DNA from: BOG-932 sp965276835
GTDB taxonomy: Bacteria > Pseudomonadota > Alphaproteobacteria > BOG-932 > Roseiterribacteraceae
DNA: 64,000 nt
Direction of reading: 5' to 3'
Assembly: GCA_965276835.1 (NCBI GenBank)
Contig: OZ255631.1
Location: 2,418,001 to 2,482,000 of the forward strand
Part shown: one piece after another, positions 34,186 to 41,964 of the stretch
Layout of the letters: each line of letters begins with the position of its first letter
Position numbering within the stretch: the stretch's first letter is position 1
Program-made: the position numbers and the translations under genes
Notes under the pieces: model-generated
What the model was told of the DNA's origin: nothing
What the model saw: the letters and a program-made list of their open reading frames with translations, nothing else
Database searches by the model: none

Positions 34186-34256
34186 GAATACGCTTCGCCA
34201 GTCCGCCCTACTTTTCGTGAGTGCCAAAGCCGTAGGTCGGGTTAGCAAAGCGTGAA
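34186..34256. repeat. REP-like palindromic repeat copy 2
   Basis: It contains GCGGAATACGCTTCGCC, CCGCCCTAC and GTAGGTCGGGTTAGC, the same words as the copy at 32418-32512, in a degenerate back-to-back arrangement just upstream of the RAYT-derived miniature element. Confidence 0.5.
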
Positions 34257-34277
34257 ATTGGTGAGGGTGAAATTGTG

Positions 34278-34432
34278 AAATTGGGGTCAGAGTAGACTTT
34301 CCTGCGCCGCGTCATCGCGCGTTTTTCGCGGTCGGCCTTTTGGCAGCTGCTCGACGCGCCGGCCGGGCGCCTGGGCTATTCGGCGTTTGAAACCGGCGAA
34401 TTATGTCTAGAAAATCCACTCTGACCCCATTT
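34278..34432. mobile_element. RAYT-derived miniature element (REPIN/MITE-like)
   Basis: About 155 bp. The left end AAATTGGGGTCAGAGTAG (34278-34295) and the right end CCACTCTGACCCCATTT (34416-34432) are inverted repeats. The interior (to 34398) is the last ~121 bp of the RAYT element at 35532-35652 with about five mismatches, after which similarity stops abruptly. This is what an internal deletion of a REP-associated transposase unit would leave. It has no coding capacity and could be moved in trans. Confidence 0.7.
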
Positions 34433-34464
34433 CCCCGCAACCCCATTTCCCCGTATATTGACGA

Positions 34465-35457
34465 TCACTCGGCAGGAATCGCATTGAAGTCCGCCGCCAG
34501 ACGAAATCCGAGGCTGCTTAGACGTCGGGTTAGTGCAAAATGCGTGCGATACGCTGAGCGCACTGCCCAAGAATCGCTAGTCCACCCACCGCCGCGTGCA
34601 GTCCGCTGGATGCAGCGATCGCGAAGCCACGCGCTTCCGTCATTCGGCGCCCCACCGTAGTCCGCGCTTTGACAATCCTCGGTCCACTGGGACACGTTGC
34701 CGATCATGTCATAAAGTCCGAACGCGTTGGGAGCGAATGAGCCAACTGGAGCGGCCTGCATCTCATCCCAACGGCTTCCACAGCCGGTGCAGACCGCCTT
34801 GTTAGAGCCAATCTCGTCGCCCCACCAGCGCGCCGTGATGGTGCGAGCTCGCGCTGCGTATTCCCACTCAGCTTCAGTCGGTAGTCGATACACTGCCCTA
34901 TTAGGCTTATTCGCTTGAGCTACCTTTTTGTTTAACCAAGTTATGTATGCTTTTGCGTCATTCCAACTTACACAGACTACGGGGGACTGATCTGATTGCA
35001 CGTATCCCGGGCTGCCCCAGCTAGCATCTGAAGATTGAAAGTAATGATGATTAATAGATACTGTGCACGGCCCATCGGCGACATAGCCGGTTTCATGAAT
35101 AAACGCCTGAAACTCACCCCAGGTTACCGGATACTTTCCAAGCGCAAATTTTCTGCCGATAGTGACCGTATGCTGCGGATATTCGGCACGAGAAGCACCC
35201 TCGGCCGCCCTTTTCGCAAATTCGCGATACAAGCCTGTTACGGCGGCAATATCTCGCGAACTGTCAGATTCCGAAGAACCCATCAGAAAGCTACCAGGGG
35301 GTATGACGACCATCTGGGGACAATCGGGGCAACCGCGGAATACTTGACCAGACTGATCGGCACGTGCGTTTTGTAATAAGGTAAAAATAAAACATATCGC
35401 CATTGCGATACTTAGGAACATGAACAGAAATCGCAACCTCATTGCAGTCTTATTCAT
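34465..35457 (-). CDS. SUMF1 / formylglycine-generating-enzyme-like domain protein
   Basis: A 330-residue protein with an N-terminal membrane or signal segment (FLFMFLSIAMAICFIFTLL) and a full SUMF1 fold: CPQMVVIPPGSFLMGS, KYPVTWGEFQAFI, VVCVSWNDAKAYITWLN, RLPTEAEWEYAAR, GLYDMIGNVSQWTEDC, RGGGWTSDS and LGFRLA. The paired Cys of true formylglycine-generating enzymes in the RGG-W...C...YR region are absent (TSDSWAVRSAYR), so it is more likely a non-catalytic or PvdO-like member. The gene is AT-richer than its neighbours and is bracketed by a RAYT remnant and a RAYT-derived element, suggesting acquisition. The start at 35457 is preferred over 35526 for the signal segment. Confidence 0.78.
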   Translation of the reverse strand: MNKTAMRLRFLFMFLSIAMAICFIFTLLQNARADQSGQVFRGCPDCPQMVVIPPGSFLMGSSESDSSRDIAAVTGLYREFAKRAAEGASRAEYPQHTVTIGRKFALGKYPVTWGEFQAFIHETGYVADGPCTVSINHHYFQSSDASWGSPGYVQSDQSPVVCVSWNDAKAYITWLNKKVAQANKPNRAVYRLPTEAEWEYAARARTITARWWGDEIGSNKAVCTGCGSRWDEMQAAPVGSFAPNAFGLYDMIGNVSQWTEDCQSADYGGAPNDGSAWLRDRCIQRTARGGGWTSDSWAVRSAYRTHFALTRRLSSLGFRLAADFNAIPAE

Positions 35458-35531
35458 TATTTCTCGAAGCTCCAAGAGCTTAAAACAAAGCTCCGACCGG
35501 TTACGCATAGAAGAAATTGGGGTCATAGAAG

Positions 35532-35652
35532 AAACTGGGGTCAGAGTAGACTTTCCTGCGCGGCGTCATCGCGCGTTTTTCGCGGTCGGCCCTTTGGCAG
35601 CTGCTCGACGCGCCGGCCGAGCGCCTGGGCGATTCGGCGTTTGAAACCGGCG
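35532..35652. repeat. RAYT 3' end, duplicated at 34278-34398
   Basis: This 121-bp segment at the transposase 3' end is about 96 percent identical, by direct comparison, to 34278-34398 in the same orientation. Just outside it the 18-nt word AGAAGAAAYTGGGGTCAK is tandemly repeated (about 35508-35545). Confidence 0.75.
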
Positions 35653-36227
35653 TCGCCCAAGGCCCATCCGCCTTGCGTCGCCCGGCGCAAATCTTCGATG
35701 AATTCGGTATCGAGCGCGGACGCGAACAGCTCCCGATAGGCGGCCTGCCGGCGCTCGGGATCGGCGCCGAGGCAGTCATAGAGCAGGTGCGGGGTGACCA
35801 GCGGGTCGTTCGCTCCGCGCGCCAGGGCATGATGGCTCGACCAGCGATAATCTCCGGGTGCGGCCACCATATGCGCGCGCACGGGATTAAGCTCGATATA
35901 GCGGCAACAGGCGATCAGGTAACGGTCGCTGTCAATCGCGGTGGCCCGATAACGGCCCTCCCACAGCGTCCCCGTCCGGCGATAGGTTGTATTGATGTGG
36001 CGCACATAGCGCCGCCCCAGCGATTGCAGCGTGCGCGGCACGCTGTCCGGACGCGACGGCGTCGCCAACAGGTGCATATGGTTGGTCATCAGCACATAGG
36101 CGTGGACCGCCAATCCGTGTTCCGCCGCCGCGGCGCGAAGCCATTCCCGATATCGCCCGTAATCGTCATCGGCAAAGAAGATCGGCCCCCGATTATTGCC
36201 GCGCTGGATGATGTGCAGCGGCTGCCC
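35541..36227 (-). pseudogene. 5'-truncated RAYT (REP-associated tyrosine transposase)
   Basis: The minus-strand frame from 36227 reads GQPLHIIQRGNNRGPIFF, then FADDDYGRYREWL and AVHAYVLMTNHMHLLATP, and on to a charged C-terminus. This is the Y1/HUH transposase of the RAYT family: the NHMHLL metal motif is intact, and YIELNPVRA and RWSSHHAL follow. Full-length relatives have about 10-15 residues before GQP; here a stop in the same frame lies just upstream (about 36240) and no ATG exists, so the 5' end is missing. Its upstream edge joins directly to the reading frame of the exported protein gene. The longest intact start-to-stop frame is 35541-36113. Confidence 0.75.
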
Positions 36228-36727
36228 GCTTCTTGTTCCGCAAATTCAACTTCGAACTTGTCGCCTGGGGATGGTGCCTTTTGAGCGATGAGTTGAAGCA
36301 AGTCAGGGGTTGGGCGCGACGCTGGAACGCTTCCGCTCTTTTCTTCCTTGATCGCCTGCATCTGATAAAGAAAGGAATAGCTGTACATTTGAGCCGGATT
36401 GTCCAGGCAACCTGGCTTTTCTTCTGGATCGGGCGGCGGAATATGATCGTTGGGGCGCACGAGGTCGATCATTGTGTCTCCGCCAACCGGAACGGCAATG
36501 ACAGTTCGTCCAAGCGCGATGTATAGGCGATCTTTCGAATCCGTTTTGCACTGCGCGGGATCGTATCGGAATTGGCTCTCGGCAAGAGCAAGCTCGGGAT
36601 GTACCAAATCGTGAAAAGCTAAAATCGAAATGAGAGCAAGCGCGATGTACTGGGTTCGCCGACGCAATGCACGGCGCTTTAAAGCGCCGCAGGCATGCGA
36701 CCAATGTTGTTTGGTGATTGTGCTCAC
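36228..36727 (-). pseudogene. 3'-truncated exported protein gene at the end of the type I secretion operon
   Basis: It starts with a GTG at 36727 that overlaps the stop of the HlyD-like gene (GTGA), so it was the last gene of the operon. The product has a positively charged lead, a hydrophobic helix (YIALALISILAFHDLV) with a signal-like cut near LALA, then a Pro-rich soluble domain containing RLYIALGRTVIAVPVGGD. Similarity-free sequence continues until about residue 167, where the frame enters the RAYT remnant out of frame and ends at 36089 with foreign residues. The family is not recognised; its position suggests an accessory protein for export or adhesin retention. More AT-rich than the exporter genes. 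Confidence 0.55.
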
Positions 36728-38157
36728 CGCTCCCTCAACCCCTCGTGCTTATAGCGCAACAGCGGGGACAGCAGATATTCGATCACGCGGCGCCGGCCGG
36801 TCTTGATCTCGGCGGTCACGCTCATGCCGGGTTCGAGCGGCAATAGGCCCTCTTCGGTATCGAAGGCCGTGGCCGACAGGGCGACGCGGGCGACATAGGA
36901 TGAGCTGCCCTGCGGGTTGTCGGCGTCATCGGAGTCGTCGCCGCTGTCGCCGGCCGGCTTATGCGGATCCTTGCGACCGCCGCTCTGCACCGCGTCGCGG
37001 CTGATGGTTTTAACCGTGCCGTGCATCAGGCCATAGCGCGTGTAGTTGAACGCCTCCACCTTCACCTCGGCCGGCTGTCCGGCATGGACGAAGCCGACAT
37101 CGCGATTGGGCAGCATCGCCTCGATCTCCAGCCCCGTTCCTTCCGGCACGACGACCAGCAGGGTCTGCGCCGGGGTCACGACGCCACCGACGGTGTGGAC
37201 GGACAACTGTTCCACCGTGCCCGCCACCGGCGCGCGCAGGGACTGCAGGTCGGTCCGCTGCTCGGCCTTGATCTTCTCTTGTGTGTCCTCGGCCGCCTTC
37301 TGCTTGGCTTTGGACAGGTCGTCCATCGTCTGTGCCCGGAACTCCGCCTCGGTCCCCTGCTTTTCCTGCTGCAAGGCGGCGATGTTCGCCTCCGCGCCCT
37401 CAAGTTCATGCTGGGCGACGGCGCGGTTGTCCTTGGCCTCGACCAGTTGCTGCTCGGCCTCCAGCGCGGCAACTTTCGACGAATATTCGTTGGCCGCCAG
37501 CTTTTGGTAGATATCGACGCGTTTCTGCACGATCGGCAGCGAGGCCTCGACCTTTACGATCGTGGCCTTGGCTTGGTCGCGCTCCGCCTGCTTTGCCGCG
37601 ATCTGGCGATCCAGCCCCGCGATCTTTGCCCGGTGCTGCAAAATCGCGGCCGCCAGCTCGTGCCGCGAGGCCTCGACCATCGCCGGGTCGGCGCCATCCG
37701 GCGCCACGAAACTGTCGGCATCACCGGTCAGCGCCGCCGTCAGCCGCGCGGCATCCAGTTCAGCCTGCATCAGGTCGTGCGAAACGCGATCGACATCCGC
37801 CGCGTTGGTTGTCGGATCCAGTTCGATCAGCAGATCGTCGGCCTTCACATGGTCGCCATCCTTCACATGGATCGCCTTGACCACGCCGATCTCGAATGGC
37901 TGGATCAGTTTGACTTGGCCCGACGGGATGATACGGCCCGGCGCGGTCGCGATGATGTCGACCTTGCCGACGATGGTCCAGATCACCGCCACCACGACCA
38001 GCGCGATCAATGTCCACACGGTGATGCGGCCCAAAGGCGATGCCGGCGTTTCAATCAGTTCCAGGGCCGCCGGCAGGAATTCAAGCTCCGCCGCGCTGCG
38101 CTTTTCAGCGGCGGTGGGCCGCGGGAACCGCAGCAGCTTGCCCATCTCAGATGACAT
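36724..38157 (-). CDS. HlyD-family type I secretion membrane fusion protein
   Basis: A 477-residue adaptor: a cytoplasmic tail of about 40 residues, one transmembrane helix (ITVWTLIALVVVAVIW), a biotinyl-lipoyl hairpin (PGRIIPSGQVKLIQPFEIGVVKAIHVKDGDHV), a long Glu/Gln/Ala-rich coiled coil (about residues 130-300, for example ALEAEQQLVEAKDNRAVAQ) and the second lipoyl half plus beta-barrel (LRAPVAGTVEQLSV, YVARVALSATAF). The ABC-exporter and adaptor genes overlap by 11 nt at the chosen ATG 38157 (an alternative ATG is at 38145). Role: periplasmic bridge between the ABC exporter and a TolC-like outer-membrane channel, which is not encoded in this window. Confidence 0.92.
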   Translation of the reverse strand: MSSEMGKLLRFPRPTAAEKRSAAELEFLPAALELIETPASPLGRITVWTLIALVVVAVIWTIVGKVDIIATAPGRIIPSGQVKLIQPFEIGVVKAIHVKDGDHVKADDLLIELDPTTNAADVDRVSHDLMQAELDAARLTAALTGDADSFVAPDGADPAMVEASRHELAAAILQHRAKIAGLDRQIAAKQAERDQAKATIVKVEASLPIVQKRVDIYQKLAANEYSSKVAALEAEQQLVEAKDNRAVAQHELEGAEANIAALQQEKQGTEAEFRAQTMDDLSKAKQKAAEDTQEKIKAEQRTDLQSLRAPVAGTVEQLSVHTVGGVVTPAQTLLVVVPEGTGLEIEAMLPNRDVGFVHAGQPAEVKVEAFNYTRYGLMHGTVKTISRDAVQSGGRKDPHKPAGDSGDDSDDADNPQGSSSYVARVALSATAFDTEEGLLPLEPGMSVTAEIKTGRRRVIEYLLSPLLRYKHEGLRER

Positions 38158-40279
38158 CGGTGATTCCGGCCTGCAGGCGGTGCAGCTGCGCATAGCGGCC
38201 GCTCTGGCGGATCAACTCGTCATGCGTGCCGTCCTCGACAACGCGTCCGCGCTCGATCGTGATGATGCGGTCGGCGCGGCGGATGGTGGACAGGCGGTGG
38301 GCGATGATAATCACCGTCCGACCCTGCGCCATCAGCCGCATATTGTCCTGGATGATGCGCTCGCTCTCATAATCCAGCGCGCTGGTCGCCTCGTCGAAGA
38401 TCAGGATGCGCGGATCGGTCATCAGCGCCCGGGCAATCGCCACGCGCTGCCGCTGCCCGCCCGATAGCGACGAGCCGCGCTCGCCGATCTGCGTGTCGTA
38501 ACCCTGCGGCAGTTCCAGGATGAACTCGTGCGCACCGGCCATCTGCGCCGCCGTGATCACACGCTCCATCGTCGCGCCCGGATCGGCCAGCGCGATGTTC
38601 TCGCGCACCGTGCGGTTGAACAGCACGCTTTCCTGCAGCACCACGCCGATCTGCCTGCGAAGCCAGGCGGTGTCGACCATTGCGAGGTCGACGCCATCGA
38701 CGAAGACGCGGCCCGCCTCGGGCATGTAGAGGCGCTGGATCAGCTTGGCCAGGGTCGACTTGCCGGAGCCGGACTGGCCGACGACGCCGATCATCTGGCC
38801 CGCCGGAAAGTCCAGCGTCACGTCGGACAGGACCGGCTGCGCGTCCAGGCGGTAACGGAAGGTTACATGTTCGAACCGGATCGCGCCATTGATCGCCGGC
38901 AGCGAGGTGCCGCTGCGCTGCGCCAGTTCGCGCGGCGTGTTCAGGATGTCGCCCAGCCGGTCGACCGAAATGCGGGTCTGCTGGAAATCCTGCCAGATCT
39001 GGGCGATGCGCAGCACCGGCGCGGCGACACGCGCGGCCAGCATGTTGAAGGCGACCAGTTCACCCACCGTCAGGCTGCCGCTGATCACCGCCTTGGCCCC
39101 GAAAAACAGCGTGAGCACGATGGTGCCCTTATTAACGAACTGCACGATCTGGCTGGCGATGTTGCCCAGATTCTGGACATTGAAGCTGGCCCGGATATAG
39201 GCGGCAAGCTGTTCCTCCCACCGGCGCTGCATCTGCGGTTCGACCGCCATCGCCTTCAGCGTCTCGGCGCCGGAGATCGATTCGACCAGGAAGGATTGGT
39301 TTTCCGCGCCCCGCGCGAACTTCTCGTCCAACCGGGTGCGGAAAACCGGCGTCGCGATCAGGCTGACCGCCACATAGAGCGGCAGCGAAGCGATGACGAT
39401 CCAGGTCAGCATCGCGCTGTACATGAACATCACCGCCAGGAAGACGACGGTGAAGAACAGGTCGATGGTCAGCGTCAGCGACGAGCCGGTGATGAAGGTG
39501 CGGATCGTCTCAAGCTCCCGCACCCGCGCCACACTGTCGCCGACGCGGCGGTTGGCGAAATAGCCGATGGGCAGCGCCATCAGATGGTCGAATACCCGGG
39601 CGCCCAGCTCGACGTCGATCCGGTTGGTGGTATGGCTGAACAGATAGGTTCGAAGCGCGCCCAGCACGACTTCGAAGATCGAGATGATCGCCAGCCCGAC
39701 CATCAGCACGTCCAGGGTGGACAGGCCGCGATGAACCAGAACCTTGTCGACCACGACCTGGAAGAACAAAGGCGAGGCCAGGCCGATCAACTGAATGAAG
39801 AAGGACGCGACCAGAACTTCGCCCAGCGCCTTGCGATAGCGGTGCATGGCGGCGAGGAACCAGCGAATGTCGAAATTGCGCAACGCGCCGTCCAAGGTGG
39901 CGCGGCGGGCCAGCATGATCAGACGGCCGGACCACAGAGCGTCGAACTCGTCGCGCGACAGTTGCTGCGGCCGCGGCATCGCCGGATCCTGGATCAGTAT
40001 CTTGTCGTCGGACGCCAGCCCGATGACCCAGAAACGGCCATCGTTGAGCAGCGCCAGCGCGGGCATGGTGGTGCGGGGCAGCCGATCGCGCGGCACACTC
40101 ACCAGCCGCGCCTTCAGGCCGGCGCCGCGCGCCGAGCGCAGAATCTCATTGGCGCCGAACAGGCCCGGCCCCGCCGCGTATTTGCGCAGCAGCTCCTGCC
40201 GGTCCAGCGGCATACCCAGCGCCGCCGCCGCGAAGATCAGCGCGCCGATGGCGTTTTCAGTCAGTTCAGTCTCGGCCAA
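38147..40279 (-). CDS. Type I secretion ABC exporter (HlyB-like, peptidase-inactive C39 domain)
   Basis: A 710-residue exporter. The N-terminal 120 residues have a C39-like fold (ENAIGALIFAAAALGMPLDRQELL) but no catalytic Cys, as in HlyB; it therefore should not cut a double-glycine leader and probably recognises C-terminal signals. The membrane domain follows (about 145-430). The ATPase has Walker A GQSGSGKST at about 501, signature LSGGQRQR at about 605, Walker B ILIFDEATSALD near 625-636 and the H-loop IIAHRLS. It is co-directional with, and 105 nt downstream of, the repeat protein gene at 40385, so the likely substrates are the two repeat proteins upstream. Confidence 0.93.
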   Translation of the reverse strand: MAETELTENAIGALIFAAAALGMPLDRQELLRKYAAGPGLFGANEILRSARGAGLKARLVSVPRDRLPRTTMPALALLNDGRFWVIGLASDDKILIQDPAMPRPQQLSRDEFDALWSGRLIMLARRATLDGALRNFDIRWFLAAMHRYRKALGEVLVASFFIQLIGLASPLFFQVVVDKVLVHRGLSTLDVLMVGLAIISIFEVVLGALRTYLFSHTTNRIDVELGARVFDHLMALPIGYFANRRVGDSVARVRELETIRTFITGSSLTLTIDLFFTVVFLAVMFMYSAMLTWIVIASLPLYVAVSLIATPVFRTRLDEKFARGAENQSFLVESISGAETLKAMAVEPQMQRRWEEQLAAYIRASFNVQNLGNIASQIVQFVNKGTIVLTLFFGAKAVISGSLTVGELVAFNMLAARVAAPVLRIAQIWQDFQQTRISVDRLGDILNTPRELAQRSGTSLPAINGAIRFEHVTFRYRLDAQPVLSDVTLDFPAGQMIGVVGQSGSGKSTLAKLIQRLYMPEAGRVFVDGVDLAMVDTAWLRRQIGVVLQESVLFNRTVRENIALADPGATMERVITAAQMAGAHEFILELPQGYDTQIGERGSSLSGGQRQRVAIARALMTDPRILIFDEATSALDYESERIIQDNMRLMAQGRTVIIIAHRLSTIRRADRIITIERGRVVEDGTHDELIRQSGRYAQLHRLQAGITDVI

Positions 40280-40384
40280 GTGCCACAGGTTCCCAATCGC
40301 GGCGTGCCCAGTATTCGCAGCGCCGCTCGATGGAGGATATTATATAGAAATCGCGGCCGAATGGGAAAATTCAGTTGCGGTACC

Positions 40385-41896
40385 CTATGAGTGGCTTCCC
40401 GCCACCACCGTCGGCGTGCTGTGCGCAGAAGTGGAATAAGTGATCGCCGTGCCGGCGCCGTCTTTGGACAGGTGGAAACCGGCCGCGACATACTGCCCGA
40501 ACAGGGTGATCTTCGCTGTATTCGCCCCGTCCTTGACGGTCAGAACCCCTTGGGTTTTGGCCTTGTTCTCGGCGAACGACAATTTCGCAGACGCCCCGAA
40601 CTTGAATGCCGCAAGGTCGATCGTATCGGTCGCCTTGAAGCCCAGTACGCTGATCGCGACGTTCGGATTCGCAACCGACAGCGTGCCGTGGGCGGCGAAT
40701 GTGGTAATGCCCGCGACGATGCCGCCAGACGACACGGTCTCGGTGCCGCCTAGCGTTGTGTCGGTCGCCCTGCCACCCGAGGCGACGACGAGCGAGACCC
40801 CGCTATTGACCCGCAGTCCGGAAACACGGGCGCCGCCGGTGACCAGCTCTCTGCCGCCATGGCTGACCGTCAGCGCGGTGGCGCTTCCTCCGGCATAGAT
40901 GAGCTCGCCGCCGCTGCGCACGATCGCGCGGGCGGCGGTACCGCCGGACGACACGGTCAGAGTAACGCCCTTTGCGGCGACGAGGCCGCTGACTTTTGCG
41001 CCGCGCAGAACGGTTTCATGGCCGCCGCTGCTGACCTTCAGGCCCGTTGCAGCGCCTCCGGCAAATGCAATCGTACCGCCCGAAAGGATGGTCGCACCGT
41101 CCGCCGTTCCGCCCGATGAAACGACCAAAGTCACGCCGTTTTTGACCGAAAGCGCGCTGAGCGTCACGCCCGCGAGGATCGCCTCACGCGCGCCGCTGGC
41201 GATCTTGAGACCGGTCGCCAGCCCGCCGGCAAAATCGATGGTGCCGCCTTTGAAAACTTTCGCATCGATCACCCGGCCGCCCGACGAAACGACAAGGGTT
41301 GCGCCGTTGTGCGCCGCGAGCCCGCTGACATTCGCGCCGCGCCTGACCACCGCCTGTCCACCGCTCCCGAGGACCAGGCCGGTTGCCGCGCCGCCGGCGA
41401 AATCGACCGTGCCGCCCTGAAAGATTTTCGCATCCGAGGCTATGCCGCCCGCATAAAGAACGAGCCGGCCGCCGCGGTTGACGGTTGTACCCACGGCTGA
41501 ACCCTGACTGAGCACCTCTTCGCGGCCAAGCCGGTTTATGACTGTGCCGCTGGCGGTTCCACCTTGCGCCACGGTTTCCTGGCCGCCGCTATTGACGATC
41601 GAGCTGTTCGTCGTGCCGCCAGAATCGACATTCTCTTCGCCGCCGTCCCCCAGCACCGTGCCGCTGGCTGTACCACCGGACGTCACGCCTTGATAAGAAT
41701 ATGAGCGATAAAACCCGCCGACGAGAAACGAACCGCTGACAATCGTACCGTCGGCGGACCCGCCCTCCACCAGCACATTACCGCCGCTAAGCGCATATGC
41801 ATTGGCAGCGACGCCGCCGGAGAGCACCTCGATCTCATTGCCGCTCATGACGGTCGCGCTGGTAGTCTGCCCCGACGAAATTGTCGTCGTCGTCAT
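40385..41896 (-). CDS. Strand-loop-strand (AIDA-type) repeat protein, predicted glycosylated T1SS substrate A
   Basis: A 503-residue protein made almost wholly of 18-20-residue SGG-type repeats (VSSGGTADGATILSGG, VSSGGTAARAIVRSGG), the beta-helix unit I recognise as the autotransporter passenger strand-loop-strand repeat targeted by O-heptosyltransferases. It starts MTTTTISSGQTTSATV with no hydrophobic signal, and there is no C-terminal beta-barrel. The last ~85 residues form a non-repetitive cap (GFKATDTIDLAAFKFG, then ITLFGQYVAAGFHLSKDG) shared with the 901-residue paralogue. A good ribosome binding site GGAGAAGTG precedes the ATG. It sits between its paralogue and the exporter gene in one operon. 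Predicted adhesin or surface scaffold, modified on Ser within repeats. Confidence 0.82.
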   Translation of the reverse strand: MTTTTISSGQTTSATVMSGNEIEVLSGGVAANAYALSGGNVLVEGGSADGTIVSGSFLVGGFYRSYSYQGVTSGGTASGTVLGDGGEENVDSGGTTNSSIVNSGGQETVAQGGTASGTVINRLGREEVLSQGSAVGTTVNRGGRLVLYAGGIASDAKIFQGGTVDFAGGAATGLVLGSGGQAVVRRGANVSGLAAHNGATLVVSSGGRVIDAKVFKGGTIDFAGGLATGLKIASGAREAILAGVTLSALSVKNGVTLVVSSGGTADGATILSGGTIAFAGGAATGLKVSSGGHETVLRGAKVSGLVAAKGVTLTVSSGGTAARAIVRSGGELIYAGGSATALTVSHGGRELVTGGARVSGLRVNSGVSLVVASGGRATDTTLGGTETVSSGGIVAGITTFAAHGTLSVANPNVAISVLGFKATDTIDLAAFKFGASAKLSFAENKAKTQGVLTVKDGANTAKITLFGQYVAAGFHLSKDGAGTAITYSTSAHSTPTVVAGSHS

Positions 41897-41964
41897 GTTT
41901 CACTTCTCCGTGATCGACCGCCGGCCGGATGAAGCGAACAACCTACGCCTAACGCGTTCGGTTC

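Noticed and set aside
34465..35457. Calling the SUMF1-domain gene a formylglycine-generating enzyme
   Set aside because: The two active-site cysteines expected in the RGG-W...YR region are missing.
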